64,000 bases of DNA from Roseicyclus marinus (GCF_030163795.1 NZ_JASJOF010000011.1:1-64000); one strand, 5' to 3'. Positions 54,148 through 63,956 are shown, counted from the stretch's first letter. Program-made: numbers and translations. The notes: generated from the sequence alone by a model not told the origin.

Positions 54148-54756
54148 ATGGATGACGTGACCCTTCGCCACAACCAAAAGATGAAGCGCATCAAGGCGGC
54201 GCGTGACGAGATGATGAAGACCAAGACCGAGGAAAAGGGTCTGATCATCGTCCATACCGGTGCGGGCAAGGGCAAATCCTCGAGCGGCTTCGGCATGATC
54301 ATGCGCTGCATCGCCCACGGGATGCCCTGTGCCGTGGTCCAGTTCATCAAGGGCAATTGGGAGACGGGGGAAAAGACCTTCCTGCGGGAGCGTTTCGCGG
54401 AAGACTGCCGGTTCTACGTCTCGGGCGAAGGGTTCACCTGGGAAACGCAGGACCGCGAGCGCGACGTGGCGGCGGCGCAGAACGGCTGGCGCATGGCCAA
54501 GGAACAGATCCTCGACCCCGAGATCCAGTTCGTGCTTCTGGACGAGATCAACATCGCGCTGCGCTACGATTACCTCGACATCGACGAGGTGGTCGATTTC
54601 TTGCTGACGCAAAAGCCGCGCATGACCCATGTCTGCCTGACAGGCCGCAACGCCAAGCCCGAACTGATCGAGGCCGCCGATCTGGTGACCGAGATGACGC
54701 TGACCAAGCATCCGTTCAAGGACGGGGTGAAGGCGCAGAAGGGCATCGAATTCTGA
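54148..54756 (+). CDS. cobO: Corrinoid adenosyltransferase
   Basis: 202 residues from the ATG at 54148 with an AAGGAG ribosome site. BtuR/CobO family: P-loop [46 protein letters not shown] and [23 protein letters not shown]. It puts the adenosyl group on Co(I) of cobyrinic acid a,c-diamide. Transcribed away from the riboswitch; the longer open frame upstream is antisense to cobW and not coding. Confidence 0.93.
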   Translation: MDDVTLRHNQKMKRIKAARDEMMKTKTEEKGLIIVHTGAGKGKSSSGFGMIMRCIAHGMPCAVVQFIKGNWETGEKTFLRERFAEDCRFYVSGEGFTWETQDRERDVAAAQNGWRMAKEQILDPEIQFVLLDEINIALRYDYLDIDEVVDFLLTQKPRMTHVCLTGRNAKPELIEAADLVTEMTLTKHPFKDGVKAQKGIEF

Positions 54757-54784
54757 TGGGCTGCCATCCGATGCGGGGGCGCTG

Positions 54785-56233
54785 ATGACCCGCGCGCTGA
54801 TGATCCAGGGCACCGGCAGCAATGTCGGCAAGTCGCTTTTGGTGGCGGGCCTGTGCCGGGCGGCGCGCAAGCGCGGTCTGTCGGTCGCCCCGTTCAAACC
54901 GCAGAACATGTCGAACAATGCCGCCGTCACGGGCGATGGCGGCGAGATCGGGCGCGCGCAGGCCTTGCAGGCCTGGGCGGCGGGTCTTCGGCCCCATACC
55001 GACATGAACCCGGTGCTGCTCAAGCCCGAAACCGATGTGGGATCGCAGGTGATCGTGCAGGGGCAGCGGCTCACGACGGCGCGGGCGCGCGATTACCAGC
55101 GGCTGAAGCCGCAGCTCATGGCAGCCGTGCTGGAAAGCTTCGGGCGGCTCAAATCCGCCCATGATCTTGTGCTGGTCGAGGGCGCGGGTAGCCCGGCCGA
55201 GGTCAATCTGCGCGCGGGCGATATTGCCAACATGGGGTTTGCGCGCGCGGCGGACGTCCCCGTGGTGCTGGCGGGTGATATCGACCGGGGCGGCGTGATC
55301 GCGCAGATCATCGGCACGCAGGCCGTGATCGCGCCCGAGGATGCGGCGATGATCGCGGGTTTCCTGATCAACCGGTTTCGGGGTGATCCGTCGCTGTTCG
55401 ACGATGGCTATGCGCTGATCGCGGAGCGGACCGGATGGCGCGGCTACGGGGTTTGCCCGTGGTTTCCCGATGCGTGGAAACTGCCCGCCGAGGATGCGCT
55501 GGACCTCGCCAAGCCGCGCCGGGCCGAGGGGTTTCATGTGGTTTGCCTGACGCTGAGCCGGATCGCGAATTTCGACGATCTGGATCCGTTGGCGCAGGAA
55601 CCGGGGGTGCGGCTGACCATGCTGGGCGCGGGGCAGGCCATCCCCGGCGACGCCGATCTGGTGATCTTGCCCGGCACGAAATCGACGCGGGGCGATCTGG
55701 CCTATCTGCGCGCGCAGGGCTGGGATCTGGACCTTGCCGCCCATGTGCGGCGCGGCGGTCACGTGCTGGGGATTTGCGGCGGCTACCAGATGCTGGGCCG
55801 CGAGGTTGCCGACCCCGATGGGATCGAGGGGCCTGCCGGGGCCGATCCGGGGCTGGGGCTGTTGGACGTGGCCACCGTGATGACGCAAAAAAAGCGCCTG
55901 ACCGAGGTTGTGGCCACGCATTGCGCCACCGGCGCGGGCTTTCATGGGTACGAGATCCATATCGGGGAAACCGACGGCCCCGACCGCGCGCGGCCCTTTG
56001 CCCGTGTCGCGGGCATGGCCGAGGGTTCGGTCAGCGCGGATGGCAAGATCGCGGGCAGCTACTTGCACGGCATGTTCCGCGATGACCGGTTCCGTGCGGC
56101 TTATCTGGCGGGGTTCGGGGTGCAATCGGCGACCGATGGCTATGACGCGGGCGTCGATGCCACGCTCGATGCGCTGGCGGCGCATCTGGAAACCCATCTC
56201 GATGTCGAGGGGTTACTGGCCGCTGCCCGCTAG
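54785..56233 (+). CDS. cobQ: Adenosylcobyric acid synthase (glutamine-hydrolysing)
   Basis: 482 residues. N-terminal P-loop amidotransferase domain ([19 protein letters not shown]) and C-terminal glutaminase domain with the active Cys in [17 protein letters not shown] and the His in GSYLHGMF. It amidates side chains b, d, e and g. Located 28 bases after cobO; the last 21 bases overlap the end of cobC on the other strand. Confidence 0.93.
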   Translation: MTRALMIQGTGSNVGKSLLVAGLCRAARKRGLSVAPFKPQNMSNNAAVTGDGGEIGRAQALQAWAAGLRPHTDMNPVLLKPETDVGSQVIVQGQRLTTARARDYQRLKPQLMAAVLESFGRLKSAHDLVLVEGAGSPAEVNLRAGDIANMGFARAADVPVVLAGDIDRGGVIAQIIGTQAVIAPEDAAMIAGFLINRFRGDPSLFDDGYALIAERTGWRGYGVCPWFPDAWKLPAEDALDLAKPRRAEGFHVVCLTLSRIANFDDLDPLAQEPGVRLTMLGAGQAIPGDADLVILPGTKSTRGDLAYLRAQGWDLDLAAHVRRGGHVLGICGGYQMLGREVADPDGIEGPAGADPGLGLLDVATVMTQKKRLTEVVATHCATGAGFHGYEIHIGETDGPDRARPFARVAGMAEGSVSADGKIAGSYLHGMFRDDRFRAAYLAGFGVQSATDGYDAGVDATLDALAAHLETHLDVEGLLAAAR

Positions 56234-57199
56234 GGCGTTTTCCAGCCTGTCCCATCCTGCGGCATGGCCGGGCAGACCCAGACGCAGCCAGCCCGTGCTG
56301 TAGGGAAAGGCGCGCGTCCAGATCCGGGCGCGGGCAAGGCGGTCGCGGGCGGCCATCGCGTCGCCGGTCTCGAAGGTGCGAAAGAGCGTCGTACCGCCGA
56401 CAAGCGACCAACCGGCGCGGGCGGCGATCGCGTCGAGCCGTTCGGCATCGCGGGCAAGGCGGGCGCGCGTGGCCTGTTGCCATGTTTCATCGGCCAATGC
56501 CGCTGTTCCGGCCACGATGGCCGGACCGCTGACCGCCCACGGGCCGGACAGCGCGCGCAGGCGGTCGAGCGCTGCCGCCCCGCCGAGCGCGAAGCCCAGC
56601 CGCAGACCGGCCAGCCCATAGAACTTGCCGAAGGAGCGCAGGACCAAGGCCCGCTCGCCCAGATCGTGCAGCTGCGGGCAGAGCGACAGGTGGGGTGTGG
56701 GATCGGCAAAGCTTTCGTCGACGACCAAGAGGCCCACATCGCCTGCCAGCCGCGCCAGACCCTCGGGCGGCCAGACGCGCCCGTCGGGGTTGTTGGGGTT
56801 GACCACCACGGCCAGATCGGCGCCTGCCATGGCGGAGAGGTCGCTTGCCGCGCGCACCTGCCAGCCCTGCGCGGCAAGGGCTGCGGCATGTTCGTTGTAG
56901 CTGGGGCTGAGGACGGCGGCGGTGCCTGCGGGACGCAGCCGGGGCACGAGCTGGATCGCGGCTTGCGCGCCTGCAAGCGCCACGATGCCCGTCCGCGCGC
57001 CATAGGCCTTGGCGGCTGCCCGTTGCAGCGCGCTCATATCCGTGGCGGTGGGCAGGGCGTTGAGCGCATGGGGCGGGATCTGGGGCATCGGATAGGGCAG
57101 GGGGTTGATGCCGGTCGACAGGTCGATCCAGTCTCCGCCCCCATAAGCGGCGCGCGCCCTGTCCAGATCGCCGCCGTGATCGCGTGCCTGCCCGGTCAT
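56213..57199 (-). CDS. cobC: L-threonine-O-3-phosphate decarboxylase (CobC/CobD type PLP enzyme)
   Basis: 328 residues, fold-type I PLP enzyme related to histidinol-phosphate aminotransferase. [13 protein letters not shown] at the start, [25 protein letters not shown] and the PLP-lysine region [19 protein letters not shown]. It makes (R)-1-amino-2-propanol phosphate for the lower-loop linker. It fits well with the threonine kinase two genes upstream. Tail-to-tail overlap with cobQ. Confidence 0.87.
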   Translation of the reverse strand: MTGQARDHGGDLDRARAAYGGGDWIDLSTGINPLPYPMPQIPPHALNALPTATDMSALQRAAAKAYGARTGIVALAGAQAAIQLVPRLRPAGTAAVLSPSYNEHAAALAAQGWQVRAASDLSAMAGADLAVVVNPNNPDGRVWPPEGLARLAGDVGLLVVDESFADPTPHLSLCPQLHDLGERALVLRSFGKFYGLAGLRLGFALGGAAALDRLRALSGPWAVSGPAIVAGTAALADETWQQATRARLARDAERLDAIAARAGWSLVGGTTLFRTFETGDAMAARDRLARARIWTRAFPYSTGWLRLGLPGHAAGWDRLENALAGSGQ

Positions 57200-57202
57200 C
57201 CC

Positions 57203-58144
57203 CTAGCCTCCCGCAAGGGCCATGAGCGCCAGCCCCGCCCCGCACAGGATCATCGCCCGCACATAAAGCGCAAGACCCCGCGCCATGTCCTGCGGCACCG
57301 GGTCAGGGGATGCTGCGTTCACCCATGGCTCGGGCGAAACCGTGTCGCCATAGGCGCGCGGCCCGGACAGGCGGATGCCGAGCGCGCCCGCCATCGCCGC
57401 CTCGGGCCAGCCCGCGTTGGGCGAGCGGTGCTTGCCCGCGTCGCGCCACATCGCGCGCAGCGCCGCACCGGGGCGGGAGGCGACCAGCGCAAAGGCCAAT
57501 CCCGTCAGCCGTGCGGGGATCAGGTTCACCAGATCGTCCAGCCGCGCCGAGACCTTGCCGAAATCCTCGTAGCGGGCATTGCGGTGGCCGATCATGGAAT
57601 CGAGCGTGTTGATCGCCTTGTAGGCGGCGATGCCCGGCAGGCCGAAGATGGCCCCCCAGAAGAGCGGCGCGACGATCCCGTCCGAGGCGTTTTCGGCAAG
57701 GCTTTCCAACCCCGCTCGCGCGACGCCCGCCGTGTCGAGGCGAGTGGGATCGCGCCCCACGATCATGGAGACGGCATGGCGCGCGCCCTCCAGATCGCCC
57801 GCCGCAAGCGGACGGGCCACCGCGATCACATGGTCATGGAGCGAGCGCGCCGCGATCAGTGGCCATGCGAGGATCGCGCCCAAGGCAAGACCGACGAACC
57901 CGTCTGGCTGCGCCGCCTGAACCGCCAGCGCGGGTAGGGTCGCCGCCCCGACAACCACAAACGTGCAGGCCGCGCCACGCGCCCTGCGGGACGCGACGCC
58001 GCCCCGGTTCCAGCGGGTTTCGATGGTAGTGATCAGCGCGCCGATCCATGTCACGGGATGCCCGATCCGGGCATAGACCCGCGCGGGCCAGCCGATCAGC
58101 GCGTCGATGCCGAGTGCCAGTGCCATCATCGCGGCGAAACTCAT
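57203..58144 (-). CDS. cobD: Adenosylcobinamide-phosphate synthase (CbiB type membrane protein)
   Basis: 313 residues with several membrane helices and the family blocks GWPARVYARIGHPVTWIG, MIVGRDPTRLD, ESLAENASDGIVAPLFWG and YKAINTLDSMIGH. It joins the aminopropanol (phosphate) arm to adenosylcobyric acid in the inner membrane. Starts inside the end of the threonine kinase gene (four-base overlap) and ends 3 bases before cobC. Confidence 0.92.
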   Translation of the reverse strand: MSFAAMMALALGIDALIGWPARVYARIGHPVTWIGALITTIETRWNRGGVASRRARGAACTFVVVGAATLPALAVQAAQPDGFVGLALGAILAWPLIAARSLHDHVIAVARPLAAGDLEGARHAVSMIVGRDPTRLDTAGVARAGLESLAENASDGIVAPLFWGAIFGLPGIAAYKAINTLDSMIGHRNARYEDFGKVSARLDDLVNLIPARLTGLAFALVASRPGAALRAMWRDAGKHRSPNAGWPEAAMAGALGIRLSGPRAYGDTVSPEPWVNAASPDPVPQDMARGLALYVRAMILCGAGLALMALAGG

Positions 58145-58926
58145 GTCCGCCCCCCGGTTTCGAAGTGCATCACGTGGTCGTAGCCCGCCGCACGCATCGC
58201 GGCGCCGGCCGTTTCGGGCAGGGTGCCGGGGGCAAAGATCAACGCCCGGGCCGAGCCGGTATGCGCCCGCGCCCAGCCAAGTGCGCCAAGGCGTTGGGCA
58301 AGGCCCTCGGTCGGATCATCCCCGGGGCCACGACGCGCCGTGGTCCGGCTGGCCGACAGGCTGGCAAGGCGCGCGGCCTCGGACAGGTGGGGGCCTTGTG
58401 ACCATTCCGCGATCAGGTCGTCGACCGGTGGGAAGTCGTGGTCTCCCGGATCAGTGCGGTATGGCGCGCCCCAGAACCCGCCGAGGATGGTGGCCCTTGG
58501 CGGGGGCGGCAGCGGCGCGAGGGCGGTGGCGCTGCGCGGGGCCCAGAGCACGGAATCAGGTGTGTCCAGCATCAGGGGATCGACCGCACCTTCGACCGAC
58601 AGGCAGGCTGCGGCGCAGCGCGCCTCGTCGCCGCCCGCCGCGCGCGCCAGCGCCACGAGCGCCGCCGTCGACATGCCCGCGCCCCCGCCGGGCGGCAGGT
58701 CGGGGGCGATGGTGATCTTGCCCCTTGGTGCAACCCCGACCGCTTCGAGCAGCGCCTTGGCCCGTGGTGTCCCGATCAGTCCCGCGGGATCGTCGAGCGC
58801 GAGCTGGGGCGCATCTTGCCATGTCGCCCGCACCCCCCTGTCGCGGCAATCGAGCGTGACCAGCGCAAGCGAGCCGCCGACAAGGCCCTGAATCCATTCC
58901 CCGAAATGTCCCGCGACGAAAACCAT
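58141..58926 (-). CDS. pduX: PduX-like GHMP kinase, probable L-threonine kinase
   Basis: 261 residues of the GHMP kinase superfamily. GHFGEWIQGLV at the N-terminus and the ATP-binding loop PPGGGAGMSTAALVALARA are characteristic. PduX makes L-threonine phosphate from threonine, the substrate of the decarboxylase encoded by cobC. The order threonine kinase-cobD-cobC on one strand gives a complete aminopropanol-phosphate arm. The C-terminal part is less conserved, so the exact substrate is inferred from context. Confidence 0.75.
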   Translation of the reverse strand: MVFVAGHFGEWIQGLVGGSLALVTLDCRDRGVRATWQDAPQLALDDPAGLIGTPRAKALLEAVGVAPRGKITIAPDLPPGGGAGMSTAALVALARAAGGDEARCAAACLSVEGAVDPLMLDTPDSVLWAPRSATALAPLPPPPRATILGGFWGAPYRTDPGDHDFPPVDDLIAEWSQGPHLSEAARLASLSASRTTARRGPGDDPTEGLAQRLGALGWARAHTGSARALIFAPGTLPETAGAAMRAAGYDHVMHFETGGRT

Positions 58927-58939
58927 GGCTCAGAGATAG

Positions 58940-58956
58940 TGCCGCGCGGCGCGGCA
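58940..58956. repeat. Short GC hairpin in the pduX-cobP divergent gap
   Basis: TGCCGCG-CGG-CGCGGCA, a perfect 7-base stem with a 3-base loop, in the 180-base gap between the divergent threonine kinase and cobP genes. No B12 box or other riboswitch element is visible here. The role is unknown and it may simply reflect GC-rich sequence. Confidence 0.3.
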
Positions 58957-59106
58957 GGCGCAGCCGATGTGCCGGGACATGACGCCGCGCCCCGGACGCG
59001 CCCGCCCCGTGGCGAAAGGGCGGCGCGGCATCTGCGTCGGATCGGTCGAAGCTTGGGCCAAGATCGGGGTTTCCAAGGTTGTGCAAACCTGCTTTTTCAC
59101 GAAGCC

Positions 59107-59622
59107 ATGGCAAAGTCGATCCTCATCACGGGCGGGGCCCGTTCGGGCAAAAGCCAACTGGCCGAGCGCATGACGCTGGGGCTGGGCGACCCCGCGATCT
59201 ACATCGCCACCGCCGAAGCCTTCGATGCCGAGATGGAGGATCGTATCGCCCGTCACCGTGCCCGGCGCGGGCCGGAATGGACCACGGTCAACGCGCCGCT
59301 CGATCTGGTTGGTGCTCTCCGCGACAGCGATGGGCAGGGCAAGCCGCGGCTTGTCGATTGCGTCACGCTCTGGCTCAGCAACCTGATGCTCGGCGATCAC
59401 GATTGGGAGGCGACGGTTGCGGAACTGACCGATCTGGTTCCACGCCTGAGCGCCCCCGTTGTCTTCGTCACCAACGAGGTCGGATCGGGCATCGTGCCCG
59501 AAAACGCCTTGGCCCGCGCCTTTCGCGATGCTGCGGGCCTGTCCAATCAGCGCCTCGCGCAGATCTGTGATGAAGTCTGGTTCTGTGTCTCTGGCCTACC
59601 CCTGAAAGTGAAACCGCAATGA
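59107..59622 (+). CDS. cobP: Bifunctional adenosylcobinamide kinase / guanylyltransferase
   Basis: 171 residues from the ATG at 59107. P-loop TGGARSGKSQLAERM, the guanylyl-accepting His region RIARHRARRGPEW, VDCVTLWLSNLM and VTNEVGSGIVP match CobP/CobU. It phosphorylates adenosylcobinamide and activates it with GMP. Four-base overlap with the phosphoribosyltransferase gene that follows. Confidence 0.92.
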   Translation: MAKSILITGGARSGKSQLAERMTLGLGDPAIYIATAEAFDAEMEDRIARHRARRGPEWTTVNAPLDLVGALRDSDGQGKPRLVDCVTLWLSNLMLGDHDWEATVAELTDLVPRLSAPVVFVTNEVGSGIVPENALARAFRDAAGLSNQRLAQICDEVWFCVSGLPLKVKPQ

Positions 59623-60623
59623 CCGACCTGTCCCACATCGCCCGGCTGGACGATATCCTTCGCCTCGATCTGCCGAGCCCCGATTCCGCTGCGATCGAAG
59701 CCGCCCGCGACCGTCAGGCCCAACTGACCAAGCCGCCCGGGTCGCTTGGTCGGCTGGAGGATCTGGCGGCGTTCATGGCCGGATGGCGGGCAACCGCGCG
59801 GCCCCGGATCGAGCGCGCGCAGGCTTTGGTTTTCGCGGGCAATCATGGCATCTGCGCGCAAGGTGTGAACCCGTTTCCACAAGCGGTGACGGCCCTGATG
59901 GTCGCCAATTTCGAGGCGGGCGGTGCTGCGATCAACCAGCTGTGCAAGGTGGCGGGGGCTGATCTGACGGTCGTGCCGCTCGACCTTGACCGGCCCACCG
60001 CCGATTTCACCCAAGGCCCCGCGATGACCGAGGACGAATGTCTTGACGCGCTGCGCCGGGGGGCGGCGGCCGTCGATCCGCAGGCCGATGTCCTGATCCT
60101 CGGTGAGATGGGGATCGGCAACTCGACTGTCTCGGCGGCACTGGCGCTGGCCGTTTGCGGCGGTGCGCCGGACGATTGGGTCGGGCGCGGCACGGGCAGC
60201 GATGCCGAGGGCGTCGCGCGGAAGGCAGAGGTCATCGGGCGCGGTCTCGCGCGTCACATGGGGCTTGCCCCCTTGCAGGCGCTGGCGGCGCTTGGCGGGC
60301 GTGAACAGGCGGCGATCTGCGGCGCGGTTCTGGCCGCACGGATGGCGCGTATTCCCGTGATCCTCGACGGCTACATCTGCACGGCGGCCGTGGCCCCACT
60401 GCACGGCGCGCGCGCCGACCTGCTCGACCATTGCCTGATTGGGCATCTGAGCGCGGAACCGGGTCATGCACGGCTGGTCGCGGCCATGGACAAGCCGCCG
60501 ATCCTGTCGCTGTCGATGGCGTTGGGCGAGGGGACGGGGGCGGCTCTGGCGCTGGGCGTGCTGCGCGGCGCGCTGGCCTGCCATGACGGCATGGCGACCT
60601 TTGCCGAGGCGGGGATCGGCTAG
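59619..60623 (+). CDS. cobU: Nicotinate-nucleotide-dimethylbenzimidazole phosphoribosyltransferase
   Basis: 334 residues (CobT in enteric naming, CobU in Pseudomonas denitrificans). KPPGSLGRLEDLAAFMAGW at the N-terminus, GNHGICAQGVNPFP, ILGEMGIGNSTVSAALALA and the C-terminal LGEGTGAALALGVLRGAL with the catalytic Glu. It makes alpha-ribazole phosphate for the lower ligand. The cobalamin synthase gene that would use it is not in the window. Confidence 0.92.
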   Translation: MTDLSHIARLDDILRLDLPSPDSAAIEAARDRQAQLTKPPGSLGRLEDLAAFMAGWRATARPRIERAQALVFAGNHGICAQGVNPFPQAVTALMVANFEAGGAAINQLCKVAGADLTVVPLDLDRPTADFTQGPAMTEDECLDALRRGAAAVDPQADVLILGEMGIGNSTVSAALALAVCGGAPDDWVGRGTGSDAEGVARKAEVIGRGLARHMGLAPLQALAALGGREQAAICGAVLAARMARIPVILDGYICTAAVAPLHGARADLLDHCLIGHLSAEPGHARLVAAMDKPPILSLSMALGEGTGAALALGVLRGALACHDGMATFAEAGIG

Positions 60624-60654
60624 GTCTGACGTCTCGGAAGGGTGTTCAGCCGAA

Positions 60655-60685
60655 CCGGGGTTGGGCTGCAACCGCCAAACCCCGG
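60655..60685. terminator. Candidate bidirectional terminator hairpin
   Basis: CCGGGGTT at 60655-60662 pairs with AACCCCGG at 60678-60685, with extra pairing in the loop. It sits in the 154-base gap between the convergent cobU and sugar-transferase genes. There is no T-run on either side, so this is only a candidate. Confidence 0.35.
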
Positions 60686-60777
60686 CAAAGGCGCGGCGTG
60701 GGCAAGTGTGGCAGGCGAAACCGTCAAAGCCGTTTCCCCGCCGATCGGGTCGGGTGGCGCGCAGCCGGCCGCAGCGA

Positions 60778-61980
60778 TCAGGCGGTGCCGCGCACCCTGT
60801 CGCCCTGTCCACCGCCCCGTGCGGTGCGCAGGATCAGCCGGATGTCGGGCAAGATGCCGCGCAGCGCGATGTAATCGGCGTCGCGCCGGGCAAGGCGGAC
60901 CGGGTCGCTCATGTCGATCCCTTCCACCTGCGCAAGGCCACTGATGCCGGGCAGAACCTCCAGCACGCCACGCTTGCGCCGTTCTTCGATCAGCTGGGTC
61001 TGGACCGGCAGGCAGGGGCGCGGCCCGATCAGCGCGATCTCGCCACGCAGGATGTTCCAGATCTGTGGCAATTCGTCGATCTTGGTGCGTCGCAGGAAGG
61101 CGCCCACCCGCGTGACCGACGCGGCCGAGACCTCATGCGTGCCCGCCTGCGTCGTGCCGACCTGCATGGTGCGGAATTTCCAGCAGGTAAAGACCTTGCC
61201 GTCCCGCCCGATGCGCGGCTGCCCGAAGAGACCCGGTCCGGGCGTATCGCGCTTGACCGCCACCCATGCGGCCAGCAGCACCCACCAAAACCCCAGAAGG
61301 ATGGTGAGGGCGAAGACGTGATCCACCAGCCGCATAAAGGCGGCATAGACCCAATTGCCCCGTTGCGCCTCGGTCAGGATCAGGCGGTGATCCTCGCCGG
61401 GCGGCGCACCTGCCACCAGATGGGCGGCGATGCGGTCGATCCCGATAGTCGGGCGGAGCGCGGCCAGAATGCGAAAGGCAGGGCTGCGCAGCGCCGGGGG
61501 CAGGCGGTTCAGCGGCGCGAGCTTTCCCGCGAAACTGTCGCCCTGCACGGCGGGCAGGTAGAGGATCGACACCTCCGTCGCGCCCGCCGCTGCGAGAACG
61601 GCAGCCGCACCGCGCCGCTTGCTTTCGGCATAGGGGCTGGCGTTGCGCGGGTCGAGCGCGTGGATCGAGGAGACATAGACGAAGCGCCCGATCCCCGCCG
61701 CCTGCGCCGCGCGCAGCTGGTCCAGCGCGACATCCACGTTCACCGCATCGAAATCGGCCTGCGATCCCGGCCTGTCATTGTTGCGCGCGGCAAGGTGCAG
61801 GACAAGATCAACGCCTGCATCCGCGAGCGTTTCGGTCGTGCCATGCGGCAGACCGGGGAAAAGCCGCGCGAGGACCTCGGTGTCCCGCCCGAGAAGCAGC
61901 AGGTCGATCCCCGCCGCCTCCAACCGGGGGACAAGCTGGCGCCCAACGAACCCCGATGCACCCGTGATCGCGATCTTCAT
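60778..61980 (-). CDS. Hybrid nucleotide-sugar epimerase / polyprenyl-phosphate sugar transferase
   Basis: 400 residues in two fused parts. Residues 1-215 form an extended SDR epimerase-like domain (TGASGFVGRQLVPRLEAAG; FVYVSSIHAL; a Tyr-x-x-x-Lys in SPYAESKRRG). Residues 220-395 are a bacterial sugar transferase (WcaJ/PglC type) with one hydrophobic segment (ALTILLGFWWVLLAAWVAV), TCWKFRTM, RRTKIDELPQIWNILRGE and LIGPRP. The enzyme probably prepares and then transfers the first sugar phosphate to undecaprenyl phosphate for a surface polysaccharide. Overlaps the next gene by four bases. Confidence 0.85.
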   Translation of the reverse strand: MKIAITGASGFVGRQLVPRLEAAGIDLLLLGRDTEVLARLFPGLPHGTTETLADAGVDLVLHLAARNNDRPGSQADFDAVNVDVALDQLRAAQAAGIGRFVYVSSIHALDPRNASPYAESKRRGAAAVLAAAGATEVSILYLPAVQGDSFAGKLAPLNRLPPALRSPAFRILAALRPTIGIDRIAAHLVAGAPPGEDHRLILTEAQRGNWVYAAFMRLVDHVFALTILLGFWWVLLAAWVAVKRDTPGPGLFGQPRIGRDGKVFTCWKFRTMQVGTTQAGTHEVSAASVTRVGAFLRRTKIDELPQIWNILRGEIALIGPRPCLPVQTQLIEERRKRGVLEVLPGISGLAQVEGIDMSDPVRLARRDADYIALRGILPDIRLILRTARGGGQGDRVRGTA

Positions 61981-63956
61981 GGCGCCCCCTCCAGGTCAAC
62001 GCCCATCGCTGCGCTGCCCTCGGCCTCCAGCGACGGATGAGCGGTCGGGCTGTAGCCCGTTCCCGCCTGCCGCAAGAGCGCCTGCACCGCCTCCAGATCC
62101 TCGTCCGAGGTGGCGCGGTCGAGGGCGTCGAGCAGCGGGGCAAGCTCGGGCATGGGCAGGTAGCCTTCCTGTGCGGTCATGATCTTGGGATGCGCCGTCG
62201 GCTTCGCATCGGCGCCGATCAGCAATTCCTCGTAGAGTTTCTCACCGGGGCGCAGACCCGTGATCCGCACCGCGATATCGCCCTCGACCCCGGTTTCTTC
62301 CTCCATCTTGGGCCTCAGGCCCGACAGCGCGGCCATGCGCAGCGCAAGGTCGAGGATCCGCACGGGCTGCCCCATGTCCAAGAGGAAGACATCGCCGCCC
62401 CGCGCCATGGCGCTGGACTGGATCACCAGCTGCGCGGCTTCGGGGATCGACATGAAATAGCGCGTGATCTCGGGATGGGTCACGGTGATCGGCCCACCCT
62501 TTTCGATCTGTTGCCGGAACAGCGGGATGACCGAGCCCGAGGAGCCCAGCACATTCCCGAAGCGCACCATCGAGATGCGGGTGTCATCTTGCGCCTCGGC
62601 AAAGGCCTGACAGACCATTTCGGCCACGCGCTTGGACGCGCCCATGATGTTGGTCGGTCTCACGGCCTTGTCCGTCGAGATCAGCGTGAACGAGGTCACG
62701 CCCGCCGCGATCGCGGCCTCGAGCACGGTCTTGGTGCCGAAGACATTGTTGCGCAGCCCTTCTGCGACATTGCCCTCGACCAGCGGCACGTGCTTGTAGG
62801 CGGCCGCGTGGAACACGGTCTGAACGCAGTGGCGTGCCAATGTCTCGGACAGGCGGCGCTGCGATTGGACGGAGCCCAGCACGGCATGGATCCGCGGCGG
62901 ATCGGCCAAGGTGGAGGCCAGCGCCAGAAGCTCCATCTGGATCGTGTAGAGCGCCGGTTCCGAATGGTCGAACAAGATCAGGTCGCACGGCGCTTCGCGC
63001 AGGATCTGGCGGCAGAGTTCGCTCCCGATGGAGCCGCCCGCGCCGGTGACCATGACGGCCTTGCCCCGGATATTGGCCGACATCAGCTCCGGCACGGGGT
63101 CGACAGGATCGCGCCCCAGCAGGTCTTCCGCCGAGACATCGACGATGTCGGACGTGCGTGCGCGCCCGGTGATGATGTCTTCCATGTTGGGCACGGTGCG
63201 GACCCGTACGCCGAAATCGGCCAGATGCTCGATTATCTCGCGGCGCCGTGACCGGGGCGCGCGCGGCATCGCCAGAAGCGCCAGCTCGATCCCGAAATTC
63301 TCGACCAGACCGGGGATGTCCTGCGGTGCGATCACGCGCAGGCCGTTCACCTCGTTGCCATGGAGCGCCGGGTTGTCGTCGACCAGCGCGAGCGGCAGGT
63401 AGTCGTGGCCGCGCAACAGCGAGGCGACCAGTTGCTGGCCGGATGTGCCCGCCCCGTAGACGACCACCGGTGTCAGACCCTGGCGCAATTCGCGCCGGAA
63501 CAATTCGCGCAGCACGAACCGCAACCCCCCGACAAGGATCAGCGCCAGCATCGCGTAGATGCCCGGCACCGAGCGCGGCACGGCAAGGGTGAAGGTCTGC
63601 GACACGATGAACAGGACCACTGCCGAAACAGCGATGCCGCGCGCGATGGTCACGAAGGCCCGGGACGAGATGTAGCGGATTACCGCCCGGTAAAATCCCG
63701 TCACCGCGAAGAACATGATGGTGACGGGCAGGGTCACGCCGATGGCAATCCAGATGCGCGGGTCCGGCAGGAAAAAGAAACTGTCGTAGCGCAGGCCCAT
63801 CGCGAGGATGAAGCTGGCCACCAAGAGGACGCAATCGGCCCCGACCTGCAAGATGCGCTTGTGCAGGCGCGACAGCGACAAAAGCCGAGCCAGACCGCCG
63901 GGGGCGGGTGGGTTTCGCGACCTTTTGGGGGGGCTCGTCGGCATCCGTGCGATCAT
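61977..63956 (-). CDS. CapD/WbpM-type nucleoside-diphosphate-sugar dehydratase/epimerase
   Basis: 659 residues. Four membrane helices (about 30-150) are followed by a linker Rossmann domain (VVVYGAGTSGQQLVASLL) and a catalytic SDR domain: VMVTGAGGSIGSELCRQIL, FHAAAYKHVPLVE and STDKAVRPTNIMGASKR, where the usual Tyr is Met as in this family. Such enzymes start rare-sugar routes by 4,6-dehydration of UDP-GlcNAc-type substrates. The ATG at 63944 is an alternative start. It is transcribed ahead of the hybrid sugar transferase gene, so this looks like the edge of a capsule or exopolysaccharide locus. Confidence 0.88.
   Translation of the reverse strand: MIARMPTSPPKRSRNPPAPGGLARLLSLSRLHKRILQVGADCVLLVASFILAMGLRYDSFFFLPDPRIWIAIGVTLPVTIMFFAVTGFYRAVIRYISSRAFVTIARGIAVSAVVLFIVSQTFTLAVPRSVPGIYAMLALILVGGLRFVLRELFRRELRQGLTPVVVYGAGTSGQQLVASLLRGHDYLPLALVDDNPALHGNEVNGLRVIAPQDIPGLVENFGIELALLAMPRAPRSRRREIIEHLADFGVRVRTVPNMEDIITGRARTSDIVDVSAEDLLGRDPVDPVPELMSANIRGKAVMVTGAGGSIGSELCRQILREAPCDLILFDHSEPALYTIQMELLALASTLADPPRIHAVLGSVQSQRRLSETLARHCVQTVFHAAAYKHVPLVEGNVAEGLRNNVFGTKTVLEAAIAAGVTSFTLISTDKAVRPTNIMGASKRVAEMVCQAFAEAQDDTRISMVRFGNVLGSSGSVIPLFRQQIEKGGPITVTHPEITRYFMSIPEAAQLVIQSSAMARGGDVFLLDMGQPVRILDLALRMAALSGLRPKMEEETGVEGDIAVRITGLRPGEKLYEELLIGADAKPTAHPKIMTAQEGYLPMPELAPLLDALDRATSDEDLEAVQALLRQAGTGYSPTAHPSLEAEGSAAMGVDLEGAP

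Noticed and set aside
58927-59106. A second cobalamin riboswitch upstream of cobP or pduX
   Set aside because: No B12 box or AAAAGGGAA-type element on either strand; only a short GC hairpin.
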